Counted from the first letter of the stretch, positions 1 to 5,147 are shown. The stretch is DNA of 5,147 bases from Pyrinomonadaceae bacterium (GCA_013812565.1 JACCTF010000338.1:1-5147); one strand, 5' to 3'. Notes: generated by a model not told the origin, from the letters alone. Translations and numbers: made by a program.

Positions 1-835
1 CAAGCTCAGCGGCGGCCAGCGCGGCAGCACCCGGGGTGTTTTTGATCTCTGGAGGAAAAATGCGGTAGAGCACCTGCGGTACGACCACGAGAGAAACCAC
101 GCCGGGCACAACCGCGGCGAGAGCCCATTGGTTATAACTTAGCTCAATGCCCGTCACCTGCTGAGCGAACTTTGCGATCAGCGCGTTCGATGCCTGACCT
201 GTCAGAAACATCGCGCAGATGATCACATCACACTGGTAAATCAAGATCATGAGGAACGCGCCAAGGCGTCTTGCCGTCGGGCCTGGCGTTGATTCATAAG
301 CTTCGGCCAGACTCTTGGTGATTGGGAAGATAATCCCCCCGGTTCGCGCGCCATTTGAGGGAATGATGGTCGCCAATACCAAGTCGGTTGAAACCAGCGC
401 GTAGCCAAGGCCGAGCGAGCGGTGTCCCATAGCGCGGATGAAAAGGAAGGCGATCCGCCGCCCCAATCCCGTCTTAAGCATCCCTCGTGACATGAAGAAC
501 GCGGCTAGCACAAGCCACACAATCGGGTCCGCGTAACCCGAGAGCGCTTCGGCGGGCGGTAGCACACCAGTGAGTGCGATAGTCGAAACACCAAGTAGAA
601 CGATTGCACCGCCTGGTAGCGGTTGAAGGATCAAGCCGACAATAGTCGCAATGAAGATCGCCAGCAGATACCACGACTGAGGAGTAATCCCGCTCGGGAT
701 CGGAACCAGTACAACCCCGAAGCCTGCCAGCAAGACTGCGCCCCACCTAATGAGTCTGCTTCGGTGTAGGGGCTTGCGCACCGCTGCAGCATCAGGAGGC
801 AAACCCTTTCCGGCTGTGTGCTGTTCAGAATCCAT
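1..835 (-). CDS. DASS/SLC13-family dicarboxylate (malate/2-oxoglutarate/tartrate-type) transporter, C-terminus missing
   Basis: Inner-membrane anion transporter of the divalent anion:sodium symporter family (CitT/TtdT/YflS/plastid oxoglutarate-malate translocator branch), expected to move C4/C5 dicarboxylates. I translated it by hand: 278 codons run from the ATG at 835 to the window edge without a stop. Usual length is about 470-490, so roughly the last 40% lies outside. A hydrophilic N-terminus (1-30) is followed by hydrophobic segments near 31-47, 55-70, 76-92, 103-120, 141-158, 190-212 and 238-257. The family hallmark is residues 158-173, containing PSNGARTGGIIFP. Relatives usually have SNT where this has SNG (160-162), at the substrate and cation site of the first hairpin. 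A second conserved patch, CAMFLTGQASN, is at 207-217. No good Shine-Dalgarno precedes the ATG, so the exact start is less certain than the identity. It lies 227 bp downstream of the tartrate/D-malate-type dehydrogenase, a plausible catabolic partner. The precise substrate cannot be read from the sequence. Confidence 0.87.
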   Translation of the reverse strand, partial: MDSEQHTAGKGLPPDAAAVRKPLHRSRLIRWGAVLLAGFGVVLVPIPSGITPQSWYLLAIFIATIVGLILQPLPGGAIVLLGVSTIALTGVLPPAEALSGYADPIVWLVLAAFFMSRGMLKTGLGRRIAFLFIRAMGHRSLGLGYALVSTDLVLATIIPSNGARTGGIIFPITKSLAEAYESTPGPTARRLGAFLMILIYQCDVIICAMFLTGQASNALIAKFAQQVTGIELSYNQWALAAVVPGVVSLVVVPQVLYRIFPPEIKNTPGAAALAAAEL

Positions 836-890
836 ATGTATAGTTCGCTAGTGAGAGTTCAACAAAGCTTCCCTGCGAAGAAAAACATAC

Positions 891-1010
891 ACCGCAGAGA
901 CGCGGAGACGGGCCGCAAAGTAAGCGTAGAGAGCGTTGAACTACGCGACGTTGAACTACGCAACTCTTTCTCTGCGTCAACTCGGCGGCTTCGCTCCGCG
1001 CCTCTGCGGT
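891..1010. repeat. Long imperfect inverted repeat (intergenic hairpin element)
   Basis: The outer arms ACCGCAGAGACGCGGA (891-906) and TCCGCGCCTCTGCGGT (995-1010) pair at 15 of 16 positions. Further inside, shorter complementary pieces can continue the fold: AAAG 917-920 with CTTT 966-969, and GCGTAG 924-929 with CTACGC 941-946. The element nearly fills the gap between the dehydrogenase stop and the DASS gene start. Read on the minus strand, the outer stem is followed after a few bases by a run of Ts (about 882-886), so it could also slow or end transcription from the dehydrogenase gene. It looks like a member of a dispersed non-coding repeat family; that class (CGCAGAG-type arms) is one I associate with Acidobacteriota and similar phyla. 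No transposase or reading frame of note lies inside. A second weak hairpin, CCCG 1016-1019 with CGGG 1032-1035 followed on the minus strand by ATTTT, sits between it and the dehydrogenase gene. Confidence 0.75.
935..964 (+). repeat. 15-bp tandem duplication (two units) inside the hairpin loop
   Basis: GTTGAACTACGCGAC (935-949) is followed directly by GTTGAACTACGCAAC (950-964), identical at 14 of 15 positions. It lies in the central part of the 891-1010 inverted repeat. A recent slippage duplication is the simplest reading; the sequence does not show that it has a function. Confidence 0.8.
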
Positions 1011-1062
1011 AAAATCCCGATTTACACAACACGGGCTTTACTGAGCGTCATTGGCCTCGTCC

Positions 1063-2127
1063 TCAATGGTCCAGCTTCGCTAACACTGCATCCGTCACTT
1101 CGCTGGTTGTATTCGCCCCATTCAGGTCAGGCGTGCACACCAGACCCTCGGCCAGCACGCTCGCTACTGCCTCCTCTATATCGCGGGCGGCATCCGGCAA
1201 TTCTAAATGTTCGAGCATCATGGCGGCGCTGAGGATGGTCGCCAGCGGGTTCACGATATTCTTGCCCACGATGTCCGGCGCCGAACCATGAACAGGCTCG
1301 AACATTGACGGGTAACGATGCAAAGGATCAAGGTTGGCGCTCGGGGCCAAACCCATACTTCCGACCAGAATCGCTGAAATATCGCTGAGAATGTCACCGA
1401 ATAGATTGGAGGCTACGACAACATCGAAACTCTCCGGTCGGCGAATGAAATCCATCGCCGCTGCGTCGACGAGCAGAGATTCTGTTTCGATATTTGGATA
1501 TTCGGCGGCTACGCTTTGAAATGTGCGATCCCAGAGAACCATCCCAAAACCTTGCGCGTTAGATTTTGTCACTGAGGTGACGCGCCGCTTCTTGTTACGT
1601 TTGACTGCCAGCTCAAAAGCGTATCGAACTATCCGCTCGATTCCACGCCGGGTGAATACTGCCGTTTGAATCGCTACTTCTTCGGATTGGTGCTGATAGA
1701 CGAAGCCACCCACCTGAGCATATTCTCCCTCGGTGTTTTCACGCACGATGACGAGATCGATGTCGCCTTTGGATTTGGCAAGCGGCGAGGAGACGCCCGG
1801 GTAGAGAATCGCCGGCCGCACACATGCGTATTGATCGAACGTGCGCCGGATAGGCAACAGCAAGCCGTTTAAGGTTGTGTGATCGGGAATACCGGGATGT
1901 CCGACGGCGCCAAGAAAAATGGCGTCGCACGGTCGAAGCAGGTCGAGGGCTTCGGGCGGCATCATCACGCCATGATGAAAGTAGTAGTCAGCGCCCCAGG
2001 GAAAATCCTTGAAGATGAATGTGACTTCGTGTTTGCGGCCGATTCTTTCAAGGACACGCTTGCCCTGAAAAATCACTTCCGGTCCAACTCCATCGCCGGC
2101 GATAACTGCGATTGTTAATCGCTTCAT
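1063..2127 (-). CDS. Tartrate/D-malate dehydrogenase-type beta-decarboxylating dehydrogenase (isocitrate/isopropylmalate DH superfamily)
   Basis: Cytoplasmic NAD-dependent, metal-dependent hydroxyacid dehydrogenase of 354 residues, close to the roughly 360 of E. coli D-malate dehydrogenase DmlA, which converts D-malate to pyruvate, CO2 and NADH. Visible landmarks are GDGVGPE (11-17), PDHTTLNGLLLPIRR (81-95), the three substrate arginines R94, R104 and R129 (RENTEGEY 129-136), catalytic K188 in VTKSN, metal ligands D221, D245 and D249 (SNLFGDILSD 240-249), and the NAD loop EPVHGSAPDI (277-286), whose D285 fits NAD rather than NADP. The PDH motif and the lack of the LeuB-type Glu ahead of GLL favour the tartrate/D-malate group over leucine-pathway isopropylmalate dehydrogenase, and no leuCD lies nearby. 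An upstream TTG at 2157 would add ten residues. The ATG at 2127 fits the family N-terminus better and has AGGGA just before it, although the spacing is short. Exact substrate (D-malate, tartrate, another 2-hydroxy acid) is inferred. Confidence 0.88.
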   Translation of the reverse strand: MKRLTIAVIAGDGVGPEVIFQGKRVLERIGRKHEVTFIFKDFPWGADYYFHHGVMMPPEALDLLRPCDAIFLGAVGHPGIPDHTTLNGLLLPIRRTFDQYACVRPAILYPGVSSPLAKSKGDIDLVIVRENTEGEYAQVGGFVYQHQSEEVAIQTAVFTRRGIERIVRYAFELAVKRNKKRRVTSVTKSNAQGFGMVLWDRTFQSVAAEYPNIETESLLVDAAAMDFIRRPESFDVVVASNLFGDILSDISAILVGSMGLAPSANLDPLHRYPSMFEPVHGSAPDIVGKNIVNPLATILSAAMMLEHLELPDAARDIEEAVASVLAEGLVCTPDLNGANTTSEVTDAVLAKLDH

Positions 2128-2276
2128 GTTCCCTACTTTCCCACCTGCATGTGGCAAGGGTTCTTCAAGAAACTATTAGAATTCGGCTTGATTCGCGCCG
2201 ATGATCTGAGTGACTAACGCACCCATTATCACTTTTACTTTGCTCACGAAGCGGTCGCAGCCTCTCGATTCATGCT

Positions 2277-2648
2277 TCATTCTCTTTCGTCAGTGGAGGT
2301 AGCTTGCCTGAGGTAAGCGTCATCACCTTTGATCCAATCTTCACGTGGTGGAGAGAAGATGTCGTAGCCTGTAACATCCTCGACCGCCTCGGCCTGATGA
2401 ACTACGTTCGGCGGTATATAAAGCATCTCGTTAGGCCCGACGAGTATGGTCTTGCCTTCCATCTCGAATCGCCAGCACCCGCTGATAACAAACGTCAATT
2501 GCTCGTTGTGGTGTGCATGCGGAGGGACGATGCAGCCTTGCTTGCATTTCAACCATGCAATCATGACTCCACCATCCCAAGCTAGTTTGCGCACAAATTT
2601 ATCGTTGACGTGCTCCTCAGGGATTTCATCCCATTTAAAGTGCTTCAT
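2277..2648 (-). CDS. KdgF-like single-domain cupin
   Basis: A 123-residue single cupin barrel, probably cytoplasmic since there is no signal peptide or membrane segment. Cupin motif 1 is G38 to G57 with metal ligands H44, H46 and Q50 (HAHHNEQ). Motif 2 is G71 to H84 (YIPPNVVH), which supplies the last histidine. After the barrel comes YDIFSPPREDW (95-105). The Asp, Phe and Arg of this block (D96, F98, R102) have the +2/+6 spacing of the catalytic residues of KdgF, the enzyme that speeds ring opening of 4,5-unsaturated uronates from pectin or alginate breakdown. All expected functional residues are present, so an active metal enzyme is likely. Cupins of this shape are often annotated only generically, and the window shows no other uronate-pathway gene, so the substrate is open. 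GAGG (2658-2661 on the complement) sits nine bases before the ATG and supports the start. It lies 135 bp after the Nramp-like gene and 149 bp before the dehydrogenase. Confidence 0.85.
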   Translation of the reverse strand: MKHFKWDEIPEEHVNDKFVRKLAWDGGVMIAWLKCKQGCIVPPHAHHNEQLTFVISGCWRFEMEGKTILVGPNEMLYIPPNVVHQAEAVEDVTGYDIFSPPREDWIKGDDAYLRQATSTDERE

Positions 2649-2688
2649 TGTGTTTTGCCTCGCTTAGGCTCCACCTCAACTTTGAAAT

Positions 2689-2743
2689 GGTTATGCCATA
2701 TTGATGATGTTTCATAACCGAGAGAACGTTCATGGCCGGTTAT
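2689..2743. promoter_or_regulatory. Three alternating GGTTAT elements upstream of the cupin gene (candidate operator)
   Basis: GGTTATG (2689-2695), CATAACC (2713-2719) and CGGTTAT (2737-2743) form two overlapping inverted repeats that share the middle copy. Their centres are about 25 bp apart. The second pair, ATAACCG-N16-CGGTTAT, encloses the palindrome GAACGTTC (2724-2731). The cluster starts 41 bp upstream of the cupin ATG, between its ribosome site and the end of the Nramp-like gene, which is where an operator would lie. The binding protein is unknown, and no clear promoter boxes were identified. Confidence 0.35.
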
Positions 2744-2783
2744 AGTTATCTTGCAGATGAGTAGGCATCGCGGCTCCTGTCTC

Positions 2784-4268
2784 CTAACCTCCCGAGAAAT
2801 AGCTCTGGACCTGCGCGATGATGAGCCAACCCGCAAAGAAGCCGTAGAAGAGCACCGCGAAGCCCAGCATGCCCAGCCTCAGGCCCTTAACCTTGATCGC
2901 CTCCGGCAAGCCTTTGCGGTTAAGCTGGATCAGCAGGATGGAGTAGACGAACATCACCATACCGTTCAGGCAGGCCGAGAGAACCAGCAGGATCAGCGGC
3001 TGGTTGAAGCCCGAAACAAGGATTAGCGATCCGATTATGATCATGCTCCATACAACCAGAAAGTAGATCCGGCTCTCCGTCCAGCGCTGGCTCTGCTGGA
3101 GGTAGACCGTCTTTAACACGTCGGCCACGAGCCGGGCGACGTAGTCGAGGACGCCAAGGGCTACGAGGACCAGCGACAGGGCGCCGAAGATCCAGAAGAA
3201 AGTGCCGAACCAGGGGGCGACAATCTGCTTGAGCGCCACGCCCTCGGCTTGGATGAAATTGAGGTTGGCCTGTTCGGAGAGATTTTCTCCGAACACGGTG
3301 GAGTAGGCGAGCAACGAGAAGATGGTGATAGAGAAGATGCAGATGAACCAGAAGGAGATCAACTGCTCCTGGTTGGCGGCTCTCCACCAGCCGCGGAACC
3401 GCCGGAGGTTCTCCTCGTCCTGGCGGATCATCGAGCCTGTGGCTGGCGCTGCCGCCTCCTCGCCGGTGATCGGTGAGACTATCTTCGGGATGTAGGCCCC
3501 CATACCGAAGCCCTTGTCTCGGATCCAGTTGCTCTGCACGAGGTTGTTAGCCCCGCCCGCTCCGGCGAAGACGAGACCGCCAAGGATAAGGGAGATCGGG
3601 ATGAGGTTAGTGTCGGGCAACTGGCCGAAGTTGGTAATCACTTGCGGAAGGTCTGCCCACGCCGACGCGCTGATGGCGGTAAAAATGGCTATGATCAGGA
3701 AGACGATGGTCAGGCCAACCTTGAAGAACTCCGCCTTTTCGAGCGTCTGGTACACAACCGGCGACATCGTCAGCGCAGCGCCAAGGGCGATGAGCACAAT
3801 GATCGTAATCACCGTCACGTTGCCGCCCCCCAACAGGAACGTAAAGATCGTCACCCCGCTGGTCGCCCAACCGGGCCACACGTTTGGCAAGATCGTGAAT
3901 ATGCAAAACAAAATACCCCACGGCTTCCAGAAGCGGACGAAGCCCGCCACCGCAGTCTCACCCGTAGCCAGGGTGTAGCGCTCGATCTCCATGTTGAGAA
4001 AGTATTGAACGGTCACGCTGAGAACGGCGGCCCAAAGGAAACCAACACCGGCCTTCGATGTAATGAACGGCCAGATGATGTACTCGCCTGAGCCGACGCC
4101 CAGGCCCGCGAGAATCACGCTGGGGCCGAGAATCTTGCGCAACGGCAACGGCTCCGGCATGTCCTTGTATGGCATTGGGGGCAGGTTGCGGCTCGGGATC
4201 ACCTCGAAGTACTCCTCGCCGCTCGCACCCTCCCGACGCCCGCCGCCCATACTTATTTCTTCATCCAT
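2784..4268 (-). CDS. Divergent Nramp-like membrane transporter lacking canonical metal-binding motifs
   Basis: A 494-residue integral membrane protein with about 11 hydrophobic segments, laid out as in the Nramp branch of the LeuT-fold transporters: TM1 about 47-67, TM2 75-92, TM3 118-146, TM4 151-168, TM5 184-201, TM6 224-246, TM7 303-326, TM8 349-376, TM9 401-421, TM10 424-447, TM11 463-487. TM1 reads LGPSVILAGLGVGSGE (47-62). GSGE sits where manganese/iron Nramps have DPGN, so the coordinating Asp and Asn are replaced. TM6 reads FAGAGGANNLVQS (234-246) where MPHN is expected, so the metal-binding Met is missing. The TM6-TM7 loop (about 247-302) is long and charged. Substrate is therefore unknown: another divalent ion such as Mg2+, or something non-metallic. 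The GTG start at 4340 would add 24 residues. The ATG at 4268 is preferred because AAAGGAGG lies six bases before it. The stop is TAG. The long leader with several dyads suggests separate regulation. Confidence 0.82.
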   Translation of the reverse strand: MDEEISMGGGRREGASGEEYFEVIPSRNLPPMPYKDMPEPLPLRKILGPSVILAGLGVGSGEYIIWPFITSKAGVGFLWAAVLSVTVQYFLNMEIERYTLATGETAVAGFVRFWKPWGILFCIFTILPNVWPGWATSGVTIFTFLLGGGNVTVITIIVLIALGAALTMSPVVYQTLEKAEFFKVGLTIVFLIIAIFTAISASAWADLPQVITNFGQLPDTNLIPISLILGGLVFAGAGGANNLVQSNWIRDKGFGMGAYIPKIVSPITGEEAAAPATGSMIRQDEENLRRFRGWWRAANQEQLISFWFICIFSITIFSLLAYSTVFGENLSEQANLNFIQAEGVALKQIVAPWFGTFFWIFGALSLVLVALGVLDYVARLVADVLKTVYLQQSQRWTESRIYFLVVWSMIIIGSLILVSGFNQPLILLVLSACLNGMVMFVYSILLIQLNRKGLPEAIKVKGLRLGMLGFAVLFYGFFAGWLIIAQVQSYFSGG

Positions 4269-4274
4269 CACACG

Positions 4275-4282
4275 CCTCCTTT
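4275..4282 (-). promoter_or_regulatory. Strong Shine-Dalgarno that fixes the Nramp-like start
   Basis: The complement reads AAAGGAGG, then six bases (CGTGTG), then ATG at 4268. This near-perfect anti-16S match decides for the 494-residue form over the GTG at 4340, and it is the strongest ribosome site in the window. Confidence 0.85.
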
Positions 4283-4342
4283 CGATTCTGTGGCAAAAGG
4301 GTTGTTCTTCGCCGAAACCAATCTGCACTGCTTTAGGCACTA

Positions 4343-4360
4343 ACTGTTTAATGTAACAGT
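4343..4360. promoter_or_regulatory. Dyad ACTGTT-N6-AACAGT (candidate operator)
   Basis: ACTGTT (4343-4348) and AACAGT (4355-4360) are perfect inverted copies around TAATGT. The dyad lies 75 bp upstream of the Nramp-like ATG. Its size and shape suit a dimeric helix-turn-helix repressor, but no specific family is assigned. Confidence 0.3.
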
Positions 4361-4411
4361 GAGATCAGATGTCTTACCATCGCCTGCTTCGCTGCAGGTG
4401 TAATTCTCAAT

Positions 4412-4427
4412 AGGGAAAGCTTTCCCT
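4412..4427. promoter_or_regulatory. 16-bp perfect palindrome AGGGAAAGCTTTCCCT (candidate operator)
   Basis: A perfect even palindrome with no spacer. It begins two bases downstream of a weak -10-like hexamer on the minus strand (complement of 4430-4435), so if that promoter is real it covers the transcription start of the Nramp-like gene, the usual place for a repressor site. With no loop it is a poor RNA hairpin, which favours a DNA-binding role. Confidence 0.4.
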
Positions 4428-4527
4428 TATCCATACCGAAAATTCTATCTTGATACAAGAGACATTTTCTTTGCTCTAGCCTTAGTTGCTTACTTACATT
4501 GAAGCAGGCGGTAGCTGGTAAAACCAA

Positions 4528-4538
4528 TGTAACTTACA
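4528..4538. promoter_or_regulatory. Dyad TGTAA-C-TTACA, part of an AATGTAA cluster
   Basis: An 11-bp odd palindrome. It overlaps one of four AATGTAA/TTACATT heptamers in this gap (4350-4356, 4494-4500, 4526-4532, 4608-4614). Their number in so short a stretch suggests a recurring protein-binding element, although AT-rich composition makes some chance matches likelier. Confidence 0.3.
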
Positions 4539-4613
4539 AAACAACCGTAAAAGTGGCGTACGATGAAAACAAAAACAAACGTGATAGCGCCGAATATCAA
4601 AACACTTTTACAT

Positions 4614-5147
4614 TTAGGTCGCCGTTTCTGTGGCGGCAGATTTCGCCGGTTTCTTTGCACGTAAGTCTACGAGCGTCCGGCGCAGCACGTCCGCCGAAGC
4701 CTTCAGCCCTTCGCTCTCGCGTTGGTCTAATTCAAGTTCGATGACACGCTCGACGCCCCCTTTGCCGACGATGCAAGGCGTTCCCATGTAAACGCCTTCG
4801 ATACCGTATTCGCCTTGCAGCAGAGTTGAAACCGCGAGCACCATGCGTTCGTTTCTGAGTATCGCTTCGCAGATGCGGCGCACGCACATGCCGATAGCGT
4901 AAGAGGTGTTGCCTTTGCGCTTGACGATTTCCGGCGCGGCTTCGCGCACGCGGCGGAGCATTTCGTCGTAGTGCGGCAAGTTCCGCGCGCCGGGAAACTT
5001 GGCGAGCGGGAGTCCGGCAACGCGCGCCGCGCTCCACACCGCGATTTCCGAGTCGCCGTGTTCGCCGATGATGTAGGCGTCAACCGCGCGCGGCTCGACA
5101 CCGAGTTCTTCGGCGAGCATTCCGCGCAAACGCGCCGTGTCAATCAC
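4614..5147 (-). CDS. ldh: L-lactate dehydrogenase, C-terminal part (N-terminus outside window)
   Basis: Cytoplasmic NAD-dependent enzyme interconverting pyruvate and L-lactate. The 177 visible residues are the catalytic half; about 140 N-terminal residues with the Rossmann nucleotide site lie beyond the window edge. The first visible codon, GTG, is an internal valine and not a start: VIDTARLR is the family block normally preceded by GSGT. It carries the substrate-binding arginine (sixth visible residue). GEHGDSEIAVWS (visible 28-39) holds the catalytic histidine (30), and NTSYAIG (80-86) holds the conserved active-site threonine. GEHGDSE...WS is typical of L-LDH, whereas malate dehydrogenases of this superfamily usually have GGHGD. 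The residue that most directly separates lactate from malate (the position-102 loop) is in the missing part. The protein ends in a Lys/Ala/Thr-rich tail of about 15 residues beyond the usual helix. Its codons look richer in GCG/CGC than those of its neighbours. Confidence 0.88.
   Translation of the reverse strand: MIDTARLRGMLAEELGVEPRAVDAYIIGEHGDSEIAVWSAARVAGLPLAKFPGARNLPHYDEMLRRVREAAPEIVKRKGNTSYAIGMCVRRICEAILRNERMVLAVSTLLQGEYGIEGVYMGTPCIVGKGGVERVIELELDQRESEGLKASADVLRRTLVDLRAKKPAKSAATETAT

Larger units (their letters stand above)
4269..4613. other. 345-bp intergenic leader between ldh and the Nramp-like gene
   Basis: An AT-rich, non-coding stretch. Going downstream from the ldh stop on the minus strand it holds: a weak stem TGATA/TATCA (4582-4599) followed by a T-rich tract (complement of 4562-4580), which could be a poor terminator for ldh; a pair TTACATTG/CAATGTAA (4494-4501 and 4525-4532); a weak promoter-like pair, TTGTAT (complement of 4453-4458) and TATGGA (complement of 4430-4435), 17 bp apart; the palindrome at 4412-4427; a small stem CCTGC/GCAGG (4383-4398); the dyad at 4343-4360; and the ribosome site. 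No credible small gene was found. The density of dyads points to transcriptional control of the Nramp-like gene. I did not recognise a known riboswitch. Confidence 0.6.

Noticed and set aside
474..746. Minus-strand 90-codon frame overlapping the DASS gene
   Set aside because: It is an alternative frame of the transporter gene. The hand translation starting at 835 gives coherent hydrophobic segments and the SN(x)AR signature; this frame does not.
837..865. Promoter-like TTGTTG-N17-TATACA directly before the DASS ATG
   Set aside because: The -10 hexamer would end one base before the ATG, so transcription would begin inside the gene. It is probably a chance match unless the true start lies further downstream.
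1063..2157. leuB (3-isopropylmalate dehydrogenase) as the identity of the dehydrogenase
   Set aside because: It is the same superfamily, but the substrate loop lacks the LeuB Glu, the PDH motif and overall pattern resemble D-malate/tartrate enzymes, and no leucine genes are nearby.
2128..2276. Possible promoter (GATAAT-like hexamer) and hairpin TCGGC/GCCGA in the cupin-dehydrogenase gap
   Set aside because: No acceptable -35 lies at the right distance, and the stem is only five base pairs with no T-run. Nothing here rises above chance.
3514..4091. Long plus-strand open frames opposite the Nramp-like gene
   Set aside because: They are antisense shadows. Their translations are Arg/Pro/His-rich with no recognisable domain, while the minus-strand frame encodes a full membrane protein with a strong ribosome site.
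4614..5147. Treating the GTG at the window edge as the start of a 177-residue protein, or calling the gene malate dehydrogenase
   Set aside because: The first residues are the internal VIDTAR block of a longer enzyme, and GEHGDSE...WS fits L-LDH better than MDH. The gene is simply cut by the window edge.

Overview
The window holds five co-directional protein genes, all on the minus strand, two of them cut by the window edges. In the order they are read they are: the C-terminal half of an L-lactate dehydrogenase (4614-5147), a divergent Nramp-like membrane transporter (2784-4268), a small KdgF-like cupin (2277-2648), a complete tartrate/D-malate dehydrogenase-type beta-decarboxylating dehydrogenase (1063-2127), and the N-terminal part of a DASS/SLC13-type dicarboxylate transporter (1-835). 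I see no tRNA, rRNA, CRISPR array, transposase or phage gene. The plus strand carries only shadow reading frames.

The organism is a bacterium of moderate GC with Shine-Dalgarno sites (a textbook AAAGGAGG precedes the Nramp-like gene). The long imperfect inverted repeat at 891-1010, with arms reading ACCGCAGAGACGCGGA, resembles dispersed hairpin repeats I associate with Acidobacteriota and similar soil phyla. That is only a weak taxonomic hint.

The gene gaps are large: 345 bp between ldh and the Nramp-like gene, then 135, 149 and 227 bp. This is not a tight operon, and several genes probably have their own promoters. The gaps carry most of the unexplained structure. The ldh/Nramp-like gap has a 16-bp perfect palindrome, an ACTGTT-N6-AACAGT dyad and four copies of AATGTAA/TTACATT. 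The Nramp-like/cupin gap has three regularly spaced GGTTAT elements of alternating orientation. The dehydrogenase/DASS gap is largely filled by the long inverted repeat, with a 15-bp tandem duplication in its loop.

Functionally, the DASS transporter and the dehydrogenase form a plausible pair: import of a C4 hydroxy-dicarboxylate (malate- or tartrate-like), then NAD-dependent oxidation and decarboxylation towards pyruvate. L-lactate dehydrogenase also works on pyruvate. The cupin keeps all the residues expected of KdgF, which acts on unsaturated uronates, so there may be a link to sugar-acid breakdown. The Nramp-like protein is the most unusual gene. It has the overall Nramp layout but lacks both metal-binding signatures (DPGN in TM1 and MPH in TM6), so its substrate is open. 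Joint operation of these genes is inference from proximity; nothing in the sequence proves it.
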